From Acidobacteriota bacterium (lineage in GTDB: Bacteria; Acidobacteriota; Terriglobia; Terriglobales; Acidobacteriaceae): a stretch of DNA of 64,000 bases. The translations under genes and the position numbers were made by a program. The notes below the pieces were generated by a model that saw only the letters and a program-made list of their open reading frames with translations, did no database searches and had not been told where the DNA came from. This document shows, one piece after another, positions 1 to 9,357 of this stretch. Location: assembly GCA_018268755.1 (NCBI GenBank), contig JAFDVW010000013.1, positions 1-64,000 on the forward strand. The letters run 5' to 3'. Each line of letters opens with the position of its first letter. Position 1 is the first letter of the stretch.

Positions 1-115
1 CAATATGTACTGCGCACCCAAAACGCCCGGGTAGGCTCAATAAAGCCTTTGCAATCAATCATATGGAAGAACACGCCGGAGAAGGGGAATCGAACGGTGC
101 TCTGTCCAAGCCATT

Positions 116-505
116 TTGAATGAGAGTCTAGTGGTTCCCAACCGGCCAACACAATCCATCTCGGTCGAAGACACCTTTGAGAACGATGTTTTACTGGTAG
201 AGACAGAGCCCATGATCCGGCGTCTATCGGAGAAGCTTTGGGAGGCTTCTCGCAAGGAACCCCGAATTGCGCGCACTGTGGTCCTCAAACTGAAGACCAA
301 GGAGTTCAGGATTCTCACCCGGAGCCAGACGCCTGCTTCGCAACCAGCGTCGTGTGAAGAGCTGACCGATATTGCTCTGAAATTGCGCGCAAAGGTAGAC
401 CTGGGCCCACAGCAACGCTATCGCTTGGTAGGGGTGGGGTTGAGCAATTTCCAATCGCCGGAAGATCGGGAGGCCCAGCCAGACCTATTCGACCTTGCAG
501 AGTGA
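116..505 (+). pseudogene. dinB: DNA polymerase IV (DinB) C-terminal fragment
   Basis: The readable frame (TTG at 116) matches only the last part of Y-family polymerase IV: a PNRPTQSISVEDTF segment leading into the little-finger domain, then KLKTKEFRILTRS and a RLVGVGLSNF segment, with the hydrophobic LFDLAE tail. The palm, fingers and thumb, with their catalytic Asp/Glu residues, are absent. None of the three frames upstream (1-115) continues the family and an in-frame stop lies at 41-43. I infer a 5'-deleted remnant whose break near position 115-120 marks a rearrangement edge. A start just outside the window cannot rescue it because of the stop. Confidence 0.8.
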
Positions 506-552
506 CAGCCTTCCCTGTGGTCTCATAGTGACGCTGCTTTCGGGTCGGTAGA

Positions 553-837
553 ATGGAAACCGTTATGGCAGTCGTCGTTGAATTGCACAATACAGGACAC
601 GTGGCAAACCAGTCTGAGATTGTCGCGTCCATCGAGCACGTTCTCCATGACGAGCCTGGGGATTGGCGCATCTCGATTCTCGGATCCCGTGACAATGATG
701 ACTGGGAGATGAAGATCGAAGGCCCGCGAGGGTTCGAGCGCAGGTATACTCTCGCTGGCAGCGCGGGGGAACATCAACCAGAAGCCCTCCGCTCCGTGCT
801 CCTCAAGCTCCTTTCGGGCAGTTCGAAGACTCTCTGA
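553..837 (+). CDS. Small hypothetical protein (94 aa)
   Basis: Open frame from ATG 553 to TGA 837, just after the dinB remnant. A second ATG at 565 is an equally possible start; neither has a clear Shine-Dalgarno sequence. The product looks like a compact alpha/beta protein with an amphipathic C-terminal helix ending in ALRSVLLKLLSGSSK and a WRISILGSRDNDDWEMKIEG strand-turn-strand segment. No family recognised, no signal peptide or membrane segment. It could be a genuine small conserved protein; support is the amino acid composition and absence of any competing frame. Confidence 0.45.
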   Translation: METVMAVVVELHNTGHVANQSEIVASIEHVLHDEPGDWRISILGSRDNDDWEMKIEGPRGFERRYTLAGSAGEHQPEALRSVLLKLLSGSSKTL

Positions 838-866
838 GCGCTATCCGAGCATGCACTCCGCAGGTC

Positions 867-1037
867 TCACTTTTCATCCTCGTCTTCGTCGAGTTGCTCT
901 CCGCGTCGTCCCTTGTAGTAGGCCTCACTGTCCGGGTGATTAACCGGAATGTCGATCAATGCCTGATCAACCACGCCCTTGTCGCGATCACGGCGGCCTT
1001 CCTCATATTCTTCTCGATCTTTTCTTGATACGGCCAT
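867..1037 (-). CDS. Small charged hypothetical protein (56 aa)
   Basis: The ATG complementary to 1035-1037 is preceded by GCGGAGG about seven bases upstream, a good ribosome binding site, which is why I reject longer upstream starts. The product begins MAVSRKDREEYEEGRRDRDKG and ends in an acidic tail (DEDEDEK). It is rich in Lys/Arg/Glu and probably helical and cytosolic. Similar short KDREEYEEGRRD-type proteins are common as unnamed genes in Acidobacteriota, to my recollection; function unknown. It is convergent with the upstream small gene. Confidence 0.6.
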   Translation of the reverse strand: MAVSRKDREEYEEGRRDRDKGVVDQALIDIPVNHPDSEAYYKGRRGEQLDEDEDEK

Positions 1038-1180
1038 GGAATACCTCCGCAGGGATTCAAACTCCTGTCGAGAGTGCCCTGCAAGACCGATCATACGCCC
1101 TCGAAATGCAGGGTTGGAGGGGTAGACCCTGGTGTCGAAAAAGCTTGCCGTAAACGACTTCGGGATTGAAGCTAAGTTAC

Positions 1181-1807
1181 ATGGAGCAGTCGGCCAAAGG
1201 CGTGGTGGACTACGAGCGAGTTCTGGTTGACGCAGCCAGTGCATCTTGTGGGATCCTCGAATTCCTTTTGGAGGAATTGCCCTATCTTTGGCGAGATGCT
1301 TACCTTGAAATGACACTGCGACCGACCGATATTGTGCGCTGGCGGCGAGGTTCTTTCGAATATATCTACGACGACTATGCTTCCCTCGAAGCCAGCGGCG
1401 CCGTGCCAAATGATCCCCAAGCAGAAGCTCGGCTTGTCGCGGCGCTTGGTCGTTCTGAACCAACAAAATCGGTGCGCGACGACTATCGGCTCCGTGGGTG
1501 GGTTGGTGCCACAGAGAAGATGTTTGGTCCAGGGTGGGACAAGGGGCACTTTATTGCTCACACAATCGGCGGCGCAGTAGACGGGCTGGAAGCGAACGTC
1601 TTTGTCCAGCGGCGTGACCTTAATCGCGGTTGGTCGGCGGAAGGCAGGCGTTTTCGGCAAATGGAGAAGTATTGCGTCTCTAATCCAGGGACGTTCTGTT
1701 TCAGCCGTCCGCTCTACTTGGATCAGACCGCTAAACCCTCATACGTGGAATTCGGAGTCCTCAAAAGTGACGGCAGCCTCTGGGCTCAGCGCTTTGATAA
1801 CCGGTAG
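1181..1807 (+). CDS. Predicted beta-beta-alpha-metal (DRGH-type) nuclease
   Basis: The C-terminal half carries WDKGHFIAHTIGG followed about 25 residues later by N-x-F-x-Q-x-x-D-L-N-R-G. This is the DRGH...N signature of the DNA/RNA non-specific (EndA/NUC1-like) beta-beta-alpha-metal nucleases, with Lys replacing Arg in DRGH. The family uses the His as general base and the Asn to hold Mg2+. The N-terminal ~100 residues are not recognised and may be a targeting or binding domain. No signal peptide, so it would act inside the cell unless exported by a dedicated route. ATG 1181 was chosen over TTG 1166; neither has a clear ribosome binding site. It may be a toxin or defence nuclease; no adjacent immunity gene is recognised. 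Confidence 0.65.
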   Translation: MEQSAKGVVDYERVLVDAASASCGILEFLLEELPYLWRDAYLEMTLRPTDIVRWRRGSFEYIYDDYASLEASGAVPNDPQAEARLVAALGRSEPTKSVRDDYRLRGWVGATEKMFGPGWDKGHFIAHTIGGAVDGLEANVFVQRRDLNRGWSAEGRRFRQMEKYCVSNPGTFCFSRPLYLDQTAKPSYVEFGVLKSDGSLWAQRFDNR

Positions 1808-2019
1808 GCCGGCACAGGTGGCTACCCCTTTGGTGCCACGTCTTCGTCTCTAACCTAGCGTCTGCCAGTTCTTTAGCTACCGCCGCGACTGCCCAACGAC
1901 CTTGAACGCCCGATCAATCCCTTTCAGCTCACAACTGCTGGATCGGTTTAGTTGACCCCTTCGGCCTTAGTTCCTGCCTATCCACCCAGATTTCAATTTC
2001 GCCAATGAGGAGAACTGCT

Positions 2020-2385
2020 ATGAGGCTCCGTCCCAACCAAGTCTGTCCGATCCACAAGTCCGTTTCCTGCTGTGGCCGGGAACTTATGCCTAACCCCAAG
2101 TTTATCCGACTGGGAGTGCAGCGCGTCGAGGATCCACACCACCCAAGAGGATATCGGGAACTCAGGTTCAGAGCAGAGATGCGGAAACTGCTCAATCGGA
2201 AGATCAGCGAGCAAAACGGAATTTGCCCAATCTGCGAGGAGAAGTTCACAGACTACAACGATATTGTCCCGGACCACAAACGGTGCAAAGGCATGGGAGG
2301 GGCATGGAGAGACGATCATCCAGACAACATTCAAGCAGTGCATTGGTGGTGTAACGACGAGAAGGGATCCACGCGAATGGACTGA
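2020..2385 (+). CDS. HNH endonuclease
   Basis: The central CPICEEKFTDYNDIVPDHKRCKG and C-terminal NIQAVHWWCNDEKG segments give the Cys4 zinc knuckle plus D-H...N...H arrangement of HNH nucleases. Two further cysteine pairs (CPIH, SCC) occur near the N-terminus. ATG 2020 is preferred because AGGAG lies seven bases upstream; ATG 2005 is in frame but overlaps that site. At about 121 residues it is the normal size for stand-alone HNH proteins of mobile elements and phages. Its place between an orphan nuclease and a DUF2971 protein fits an accessory island; the target is unknown. Confidence 0.8.
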   Translation: MRLRPNQVCPIHKSVSCCGRELMPNPKFIRLGVQRVEDPHHPRGYRELRFRAEMRKLLNRKISEQNGICPICEEKFTDYNDIVPDHKRCKGMGGAWRDDHPDNIQAVHWWCNDEKGSTRMD

Positions 2386-2449
2386 CCCTTTGTGAGTCAT
2401 CAGCATTCAGCTTCTTCTATTTGCGCTCGGGCCTTGATATTTTCTAGTA

Positions 2450-3250
2450 ATGCCGCTCGAGATTTACCCCGACCAGTTGGAGCCAGAGAATCAAGACGCG
2501 GTGATCTGGCGATTTATGAAGCTGTCGAAATTTCGTGATCTGATGGCGACCAGTGAGATCTATTTTTGTCGGGCGGACCTATTTCCCAACGATGCCCGAG
2601 AAGGCTTGCCACCGGAGGACTATCTTCACGTCCTGGGTCTGCATCCTTTTGACGTGCTCGACAGACAACAACTATGCCATCACCTTGGATCGGACGCCCA
2701 ATTCCGCGAGGGCTTTTATGTAAGTTGCTGGCACCTCTTTCGGGACGAGACCTGCAACATGTGGAAGGAGTATGGCGAGGATGGAGTTGCTATCTGCTCC
2801 CGCTATCGGTCGCTGAAGAATGTGCTGAATGCAATTGAAGATCGCGCATATCTCGGGCTCGTCCGTTACGGCTCGAAACACTTGACCGGATGGAACGTGC
2901 TTCGGTTTATCACCACTAAACGGATGAAGTACGCAGAAGAGCGTGAAGTGAGGGCGTTCCTATGGATCGGCGATCCAATGGCTGGCATTAATCGCCACAT
3001 TGACGCCGAAAACCGAATACATCCACTCCCGCTCACGCCGCCTCCGGAGCGAGTGTTGCGAGGTCATAGGCGAAGAGTCGACTTGGAAGCGTTCATCGAG
3101 GGAATCCGAGTCGCTCCATGGGCATCAGGTACAACCTTCGAGGAGGTCAATCGTTTGGTTCAGGATCGCGGATACACCATCCCCGTCGTAGCCTCGGAGC
3201 TGACCCGCTATAGAGATCTATTGCCGTATCACCCAGAGACGGTCAGATAA
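2450..3250 (+). CDS. DUF2971-like protein
   Basis: 266 residues with the family pattern: an N-terminal KLSKFRDLMATSEIYFCRADLFPNDAREG block (the usual iyfs.p..fNDP.Eg), then FYVSCWHLF and MWKEYGEDGVAICSRY (usual vsCfs...lMWshYadn..GvCieF), then a KYAEEREVRAF block. DUF2971 proteins are soluble, of unknown activity and often found in defence islands or prophages. The FND core appears as FPND. It has its own ATG just downstream of the HNH gene and ends convergently with a doubtful ORF on the other strand. Confidence 0.8.
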   Translation: MPLEIYPDQLEPENQDAVIWRFMKLSKFRDLMATSEIYFCRADLFPNDAREGLPPEDYLHVLGLHPFDVLDRQQLCHHLGSDAQFREGFYVSCWHLFRDETCNMWKEYGEDGVAICSRYRSLKNVLNAIEDRAYLGLVRYGSKHLTGWNVLRFITTKRMKYAEEREVRAFLWIGDPMAGINRHIDAENRIHPLPLTPPPERVLRGHRRRVDLEAFIEGIRVAPWASGTTFEEVNRLVQDRGYTIPVVASELTRYRDLLPYHPETVR

Positions 3251-3815
3251 CCTCGGCCTTCACAGGAAAAGGCTCCGCTAGAACGACCAAATCGAAATCC
3301 CAGTCGCGAGCGGTCCACGAGCGAGTAGCCACTCGCCACCTAGAAACGAGTTCGTGCACTCTCCCATGGCGGCAGATGAAACCGTGTAGAGTGACACCCT
3401 GGGTACTGCCAAAGTCACTACGCCGCAGTCTATGCGGGGATTTAATCGCAGTCCATGTTGGCATGTTGATGGGCCACCAAGCGAACGGTTCGACTAAAGG
3501 GACAGTCACTCTGCGAATGGAACTCCAGCTTTGCATTTTGTGTGCAGCGATATCTTGATCGACTCCGACATGCACCCTTCGCCCTGTGTTGACCAAGGTT
3601 TGATGTCGTTGCCCACTGCGATGGCGACTGTTATGTTCCTCCCAAGAGCCTGAGAAGCACTTCTTCCTGGCAGCCATCAGGTCGAATACAACAAGAGTGC
3701 CGTCTGTCGGTTTATCTCCGGGCCAGCAATATCCTTCGCCATTGTCAATTTTGAAGACCGCGGCCGGATAGTCGACAGCCCCAATGCGTGAAGAAAATCC
3801 AAGTAGAACTGACAT
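3243..3815 (-). CDS. Doubtful hypothetical protein
   Basis: An open minus-strand frame (ATG complementary to 3813-3815) that overlaps the DUF2971 stop by eight bases. The protein is Arg-, Trp- and His-rich with no recognisable domain. Codon choice looks only weakly protein-like and there is no ribosome binding site. I list it because it is the only long frame in 3251-4167 and its C-terminal part (DWDFDLVVLAEPFPVK) reads plausibly. It may equally be non-coding or a decayed gene. Confidence 0.3.
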   Translation of the reverse strand: MSVLLGFSSRIGAVDYPAAVFKIDNGEGYCWPGDKPTDGTLVVFDLMAARKKCFSGSWEEHNSRHRSGQRHQTLVNTGRRVHVGVDQDIAAHKMQSWSSIRRVTVPLVEPFAWWPINMPTWTAIKSPHRLRRSDFGSTQGVTLHGFICRHGRVHELVSRWRVATRSWTARDWDFDLVVLAEPFPVKAEVI

Positions 3816-4167
3816 TGAAGGTAGTCTACGTTGACCGCGGGATCGGGGCAAACCTAGTGAGGCAGCTTATCCCTCGAACCATGGCAAGGTGATGTACTTG
3901 GAGCTTGCCATACTCGAATTTCAACGGCCCACGGCCGATCAGTCGGTTCGTATCAAATTGCTTCGGGAATTTCCCGATTGTCCCGGAGGAAGTGCGCGGT
4001 TTGTGTGCCTCTTTTCGGACAAGTGCCTTCACTAAGACCGCTATCGTAGCCGCCGCTCCCATGACGATATACGTTTCTGCACTAGGCGGCAGTTTGCAGG
4101 TTGCAGCGTAGCCTCGGTTACCCCGCGGGCAGCGCCAATGAATGGGTTTTGCACTGACTTACGACGC
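3816..4167. other. Intergenic stretch without supported gene
   Basis: About 350 bases between the doubtful ORF and the end of the AlbA_2/HEPN gene. Short frames exist on both strands but none shows a recognisable domain or ribosome binding site. No hairpin terminator with a T-run was seen. Confidence 0.4.
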
Positions 4168-5241
4168 TCAACCCAACGAAACCAATTGGTACTTCGCCAA
4201 CGCTGCCCGATCAACGGCATCGATTATGCGCGCCAGGTATTCGAATTTTGCCAGAAACTCATCCAGTGCCATCTGGTGCTCGGCGTTAAGCGTCGCATTG
4301 GGAAAATATCCCTGAAACTTCTCATCGATAATCCCGTTGCGATGTGAGTAAAGATGCCGGATCTGCAGGATTTTCTCGATTTCCTCTTCCGATGCATCAT
4401 TAAACACTCCCAATCCACTTATCTGTTTGTTCTCCGCGATGAAGCCCTGAACACTTCCGCGCTGCAGCTTAGACAGCTTTTTCTTCGCATAAACGCTTAT
4501 GAATTCCTGCATGTCGGAGCACTCTAACACCTCGCGCACGCTGACAGTCGCCTCTGACTTGAGAGTCTCGGGCTTTGCCAAATAAATCTCGTATAAAAGG
4601 TCCGACATATACGTCTCGAAGTTGTCAGCGCAGGAAGAAAACAGGATCCGCATTAAGACCTTTCCTTCCGCAATGGCCGTCGGTTTGTCAGAGGATTCTG
4701 GATATAGGAGAATCCTTAAGTTATCCAGAATATTCAGAACGCTCTGATAGTGTTCCAGGATCTTTGCCTTGGCTCCAGTACACTTCTTTCTCTGTTCTTC
4801 TAGCGTTAGAGACAGCTGCTCGATCTTTGGATCACCAATGCTCTTCTGAACTTCGACCTTTTTGAGTTGCGAAGTTGCGCCCACTCGAACGAATTCTTGG
4901 CCGCCGAGGATGATCGGCGGATCAGATCGTTCAACCTTGATCACGAAGAGCCGCTTGCCGTCACGCAGAACATATTGATAATTAACGATGGGTCGCGGAG
5001 AAAGAAGATCAACCGCTTTGTGAGTGATGGGAACAGCATGGAATTCATCGCTCAATCCATTAAAACGAAGGTTGTTGCCGTCCTCGGCAACGCCGAGCAC
5101 GATAAACCCGCCTTCGGTGTTTGCGAATGAAGAGATGAGACGCGCTAGGGTTGTCGCGGGTGGCAACACCGCCTTGTATTGCAGACTTGCACTTTCGGGC
5201 TGGCCGATGAGCTTGGCTGCTTCTTTTTCGATGTCCATCAT
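4168..5241 (-). CDS. AlbA_2 (Schlafen-type) domain protein with C-terminal HEPN-like domain
   Basis: The N-terminal ~110 residues carry the AlbA_2/Schlafen DNA-binding pattern: SASLQYKAVLPP, then LISSFANTEGGFIVLGVAEDG, then a GGQEFVRVGATS strand. After a helical linker, the C-terminal ~200 residues are all-helical and contain RHLYSHRNGI, an R-x4-H motif as in HEPN ribonucleases. The start lies three bases after the stop of the upstream GHKL ATPase, so the two are co-transcribed with the ATPase first. AlbA_2 proteins often act as regulators or nucleic-acid sensors and HEPN domains as RNA-cleaving effectors. The combination next to a GHKL ATPase suggests an abortive-infection module (inference). 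Confidence 0.7.
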   Translation of the reverse strand: MMDIEKEAAKLIGQPESASLQYKAVLPPATTLARLISSFANTEGGFIVLGVAEDGNNLRFNGLSDEFHAVPITHKAVDLLSPRPIVNYQYVLRDGKRLFVIKVERSDPPIILGGQEFVRVGATSQLKKVEVQKSIGDPKIEQLSLTLEEQRKKCTGAKAKILEHYQSVLNILDNLRILLYPESSDKPTAIAEGKVLMRILFSSCADNFETYMSDLLYEIYLAKPETLKSEATVSVREVLECSDMQEFISVYAKKKLSKLQRGSVQGFIAENKQISGLGVFNDASEEEIEKILQIRHLYSHRNGIIDEKFQGYFPNATLNAEHQMALDEFLAKFEYLARIIDAVDRAALAKYQLVSLG

Positions 5242-5244
5242 CCG

Positions 5245-7767
5245 TCACACCGGAAATCGTCGGATTTGAGTAGTTTTCAAGATGTGGCCTAACGTTACTT
5301 TGCGCACCATCTTCCCGTCGTCGATCCACAATTCGGATTCTTCGTAGTCTAGAACATCACGTTCAGAGCCGTAATAGACGATGACCTCACCGTCGTAGGC
5401 GGGCCGGACCACAACCGTCAAATCACGGCCATCCTTTCGAATGCCCGCAAGCACAGTTGGCGCTGTCTCATCCATTTCTTTGAGATCATAATTGGGGAGG
5501 GTGCGCAGATGATCGGTAATGCGCTGTTTGGCCTGTTTAATGATGCTCTGAACATAGACAAACATGTCGGTAGTGGGCGTCGACTGGTGAGCGAACAAAA
5601 GTGCGAGGTCCTTATCCTCGAGGGCCTTCTCCCACTCTTCGACCGACGTAATGCCCATCCTCGCTAAGATCTCTTGTGTTACCGGTAGTAATTGCGACGA
5701 GCCCGATTGATTACCAAGTATATTGCGCAGCTCTTCTACGTTTTTGACGTTGTATTCTGCTAACAAGCTGTTGAGTTGTTCTGCCCGTTCAATATTTTCA
5801 ATAATCTGATCGTCGTCATAAAGGAGGTGCTTGTTCTTTACTAGCGTTGGAAACAGCTTACTTGCGAGCCCGCTGTTCTCACGAATCCAAATCAACAGCT
5901 TGTCGAAGGCGGGGCGAAAGCGCTTTGTGATATTTCTGTCTGAGGCCTTCTGGTCTACCTCAGACGTGATCTCCCTGACTACATAAGTCTGACCACGCTC
6001 TTCGACATCGTCGAAGTCCGCAACCATCTCGCCGGCAAGTAGTCTTGCTCTCAAATCGTTCCCGAGTAATAACAGGACATCCATGAGTACCGGATCGATG
6101 TCGCCGATGTCCCGGTACAACTCGGATTTCTTGCAGAAAACCCCGTTTTGATTTGGGAAAATCCGGCGCTTGTTGATAATCGAATCGTATTCACCTTCAT
6201 CAAGTTCCAGTAGCGCATAAAAGTCGTTGAGCCATTGATAAACGGTTTTGCCGGACAACTCCTTCGATAGCGCGTCCATCGAACCTCTGGACTCGACGAA
6301 TTGAGCCAACTGTGCCGTCGTCAGCTCGCCACATTCGCCCCAAATCAGATCGCGCCACGCCTCAACGTCGGTACTGGCGGGCAGACAGTGCGGAAACCAT
6401 GAACTAGAACACTGCCAAAGCTTTTCGCGAATCTCTTTTTTGGCAGCACTGGGAAACCAGATGTATTTCTTGCCATCCGGCGTAAGGATTGACCGACACT
6501 CGCCGCTTGCCGTGCGTACAATATTCAAGTGGAGCAGAGCGCTTCGAGCGGGAGCAAGGACTTCGGTTTTCCACCACGCCGCATCGATCCACTTGTTCAA
6601 GCTAGGCGGAACGGGATGAACCGCCGCAAGAAAATGTAGATTGTCCCAGCCGTTGTCCGAGGCGCATTTCAGCAAGGAAAAATACAGAGCCAGCGCCTCT
6701 TTAGTGATGCTCTTGTTTTCCTCGATGTGGGGACCAGGCCGAGTTGTGTGCGTGAGAAATATACCGTCGCGAGCATCCGTCGGATTGAAATTCGGGTTGT
6801 TAATGACCACCGGGAACGGGAATTCCTCCGTCCCGAGGAGCGGAAAGTCACAAAACAACCGCGGGAGCTCGCTGTTGGGCCGTATGATCGCGATCTTTTC
6901 GCCACGCTTCTCGACAGGAATCGCGATCGTCGTAAGCCCCGCAGTCAACACGGCAAGGGAGCGGGTCGGGAACTGTTTCTTTGCGTCCGAAGTGTCCGCT
7001 TCCATCGTGACCATTTGTACGAGGCCGTTAGCCCCAAGGGGATGTCTGTCACGCAGGCGGTATCTGCGAGTGGGTAGGGATACAGTCTCGATTTCACTCA
7101 CAAAGGCGAGCGTGAAGGGTATGCAAGCGTCAAGATCAGCGAGGCCAGCGATGGCGACATTCTTGCCGGTTTCATCGAGTAATTCGTAGCGGAACGCAGT
7201 ATTGAAAGCGCCAGCTACGTACTGCGTGTAGGGCGGTTTGTCATCTAAGTCGGCGACGGAGCTTTTTGCTTTCTTGACCGCTTCGGTAATCGAGTCTAGA
7301 TCAACTCCACTCCGGTCAAGCAGGAGTTCGAACTGCCGAGGTTCAAGGCCCTCTTCTTTTGCTACTCCATGCACCGAAACAATTTCAGACAAGAGATGGG
7401 TTGTGAGAAATCCTGTGCCGAACTTTCCGGTTGTCTTCGCACGTCCTGTCGGATCCTTCTTTCGGTCTTTTGAAGAAATTTGTTCGATCAGGAATCGGAT
7501 ATTCTCGGCGGAAAACGGTTGCCCGTTATGCTTGAATGTCACTAGAGGCTTACTACCGGCGATTTCCACGTCAATCTGGATTCTGATCTTGCCATCGATA
7601 CTCACGTCCTTTGCGTTCTGGATCAGTTCCCAAACCCAGCGTTTCGAGGCGGTCGGCGACGAGTCAACTTGAGCGCGTAAGTCGGACATTTCGCGAAGAA
7701 TTTTGGTGGCGATGTTCTGGTAGTGAGCTCTTTCTTCAGAGGCTTCAAACCTCTCTTTATATGTCAT
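5245..7767 (-). CDS. Large GHKL (Hsp90/sacsin-like) ATPase
   Basis: About 840 residues. The N-terminal domain has the Bergerat fold signature: N-box WELIQNAKD, a G1-like FKHNGQPFSAENIRFL with IEQISSKDRK, and G2 TTGKFGTGFLTTHLL. This layout (an HNG rather than DNG G1 loop) is typical of sacsin/Hsp90-like ATPases found in defence islands, not of histidine kinases. No phospho-acceptor or receiver domain is present. The remaining ~600 residues are not recognised. The start at 7767 (MTYKERF) is preferred because GGAG lies just upstream; a second ATG at 7791 is possible. First gene of an operon with the AlbA_2/HEPN gene, divergent from the ABC-3C operon. Confidence 0.75.
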   Translation of the reverse strand: MTYKERFEASEERAHYQNIATKILREMSDLRAQVDSSPTASKRWVWELIQNAKDVSIDGKIRIQIDVEIAGSKPLVTFKHNGQPFSAENIRFLIEQISSKDRKKDPTGRAKTTGKFGTGFLTTHLLSEIVSVHGVAKEEGLEPRQFELLLDRSGVDLDSITEAVKKAKSSVADLDDKPPYTQYVAGAFNTAFRYELLDETGKNVAIAGLADLDACIPFTLAFVSEIETVSLPTRRYRLRDRHPLGANGLVQMVTMEADTSDAKKQFPTRSLAVLTAGLTTIAIPVEKRGEKIAIIRPNSELPRLFCDFPLLGTEEFPFPVVINNPNFNPTDARDGIFLTHTTRPGPHIEENKSITKEALALYFSLLKCASDNGWDNLHFLAAVHPVPPSLNKWIDAAWWKTEVLAPARSALLHLNIVRTASGECRSILTPDGKKYIWFPSAAKKEIREKLWQCSSSWFPHCLPASTDVEAWRDLIWGECGELTTAQLAQFVESRGSMDALSKELSGKTVYQWLNDFYALLELDEGEYDSIINKRRIFPNQNGVFCKKSELYRDIGDIDPVLMDVLLLLGNDLRARLLAGEMVADFDDVEERGQTYVVREITSEVDQKASDRNITKRFRPAFDKLLIWIRENSGLASKLFPTLVKNKHLLYDDDQIIENIERAEQLNSLLAEYNVKNVEELRNILGNQSGSSQLLPVTQEILARMGITSVEEWEKALEDKDLALLFAHQSTPTTDMFVYVQSIIKQAKQRITDHLRTLPNYDLKEMDETAPTVLAGIRKDGRDLTVVVRPAYDGEVIVYYGSERDVLDYEESELWIDDGKMVRKVTLGHILKTTQIRRFPV

Positions 7768-8133
7768 CGGCTCCAAACCTATCTGCCTCATCTATCTCAC
7801 GCAGGAGGCCCTTGTTGCCCGCCAAGACGGTATCATGCCACATGCAGCGGCCTGTTCGCGGCGGAAATCGACCGGCATCATCCTGATCGGAGAAGACATG
7901 GGCCGCATCAACGACTCTCTCTGGTGTACACTCGCTGCGTTGCGACCTGATATCTGGTCCGCATTGTGTAGGCGCTGGAGATTGCGATGCAAGGACAAAA
8001 GGATGACTTAGCGGCAGTCCGTCGAGAGACAATCGGCTAGGCCGCTGCTCCGAAGATTCCGCTACTCTTGGTGCCTCCGGCAAGACTAAGTGGAGTATGA
8101 GAGCCCGATTTCAAACTCAGAGACTGGTACAAG
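7768..8133. promoter_or_regulatory. Divergent intergenic region of the GHKL and ABC-3C operons
   Basis: About 366 bases between two divergent operons, so it should hold both promoters. I see no convincing palindrome or consensus -35/-10 pair and no credible small gene; open frames here lack ribosome binding sites and recognisable sequence. Confidence 0.4.
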
Positions 8134-9357
8134 ATGGCCACTGACCGAGCTGATCGTTTTTCCGCCGGAGAACAAGGGCTGGGTTATCTCTACCAGCCGA
8201 GGTTCGCGCTTCTACAGATATTGCAGTTGCCAGAGGAAACCTCTGTCTTCGTTGAGAAAGATGACGACCTCGACTTCGTAGACGTTAATGGGCGAAAGAC
8301 CCTCGGCTCCCTTAAGCACAAAGCTCAGGGCGAACGACTCACAAACCTCTCAACAGATTTCTGGAAATCGGTTCGCATTTGGCTTACGCGTTACAAGGAC
8401 AGTGGGCGAATCGAATCGACGCATCGTTTTTACCTCTTCACCACAAATGAGGTAGCCGAAACCTCATTTCTGAGACAGTTGCTTCCGACTGCGATTGTTC
8501 CTGCCGCTGATGATCCACCGTTCATCTCTCTAGCTGATGCTGCCTTGGCAGAGACGAAATCGGAGCTCATTCAAAAGATTGCGAACGATCTTCGCGCCCT
8601 TAGCGAAGCGGAGCAGATTGATTTCTGGATGAGAATCACGATCTTCGATCGTGTTCCCAGAATCGACGACATTCCCGGCCTTATAAAGAACAGGCATATG
8701 CGCGCCATCAGGCGGGAATACCGGGATTCCGTATTCGAACGATTAGAAGGCTGGTGGCATGACATCGTTCTCGCACTTCTTACAGGCAAGCGGTCACTAC
8801 CGATATATGGCTACGAGGTTTCGGACATGCTCACGGCGTTCGCCGATGAGTACAAGGCGGACAATCTACCTATTACGTTCAGAGGGAAGGTGCCCGACGG
8901 CGAGATTGATTCGGATAACGACGACCGACTCTTTGTTAAACAACTGCGCGAGATCGGGATCTCTTCTGCGCGTATCCGCAATGCGATTCTGGATTACTAC
9001 CGTGCGTATGAGCAGCGCTCCGCCTGGGCTCGTGAACATCTCTTGGTTTCGGGTGAGCTGGAGGAATACGAAGATCGTCTCGAAGACGAGTGGTCCAGGT
9101 ACCGCGATGTCGTCTTCGAGACGCTGGACCAGGAGGGTGCTGAATCGGTTCTGCGCGAGGCTGGGCGGAGACTTTATCAATGGGCAGATCTCGAGAGTGG
9201 CAACATTAGTTCGCTTCGCATCCGCGAAAGGGTGACTGAGCCGTATGTCGTACGGGGCTGCTTTCACATCCTTGCCAACATAACGCCGTTGCCCCGTATC
9301 TATTGGCATCCTCTCTTTCTGAAGCGGCTCCGCGAGCTTCTGGCGGTGAACGCATGA
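8134..9357 (+). CDS. ABC-3C system effector: nuclease-like N-terminus with ABC-3C C-terminal domain
   Basis: 407 residues. Residues ~15-65 read LGYLYQ...LL..L then VFVEKDDDLDF and LGSLKHKA, resembling the restriction-endonuclease fold of Cap4/DUF4297-type effectors (acidic cluster around E41-D45, Lys at 61/63 as the xxK element). The C-terminal ~200 residues match my recollection of ABC-3C C-terminal domains, ending PYVVRGCFHILAN....IYWHPLF. It is the first of three overlapping genes: its TGA overlaps the next ATG as ATGA. In ABC-3C systems this component carries the toxic domain, held by the middle component and the ATPase. DNA cleavage is inferred from fold only. Confidence 0.75.
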   Translation: MATDRADRFSAGEQGLGYLYQPRFALLQILQLPEETSVFVEKDDDLDFVDVNGRKTLGSLKHKAQGERLTNLSTDFWKSVRIWLTRYKDSGRIESTHRFYLFTTNEVAETSFLRQLLPTAIVPAADDPPFISLADAALAETKSELIQKIANDLRALSEAEQIDFWMRITIFDRVPRIDDIPGLIKNRHMRAIRREYRDSVFERLEGWWHDIVLALLTGKRSLPIYGYEVSDMLTAFADEYKADNLPITFRGKVPDGEIDSDNDDRLFVKQLREIGISSARIRNAILDYYRAYEQRSAWAREHLLVSGELEEYEDRLEDEWSRYRDVVFETLDQEGAESVLREAGRRLYQWADLESGNISSLRIRERVTEPYVVRGCFHILANITPLPRIYWHPLFLKRLRELLAVNA

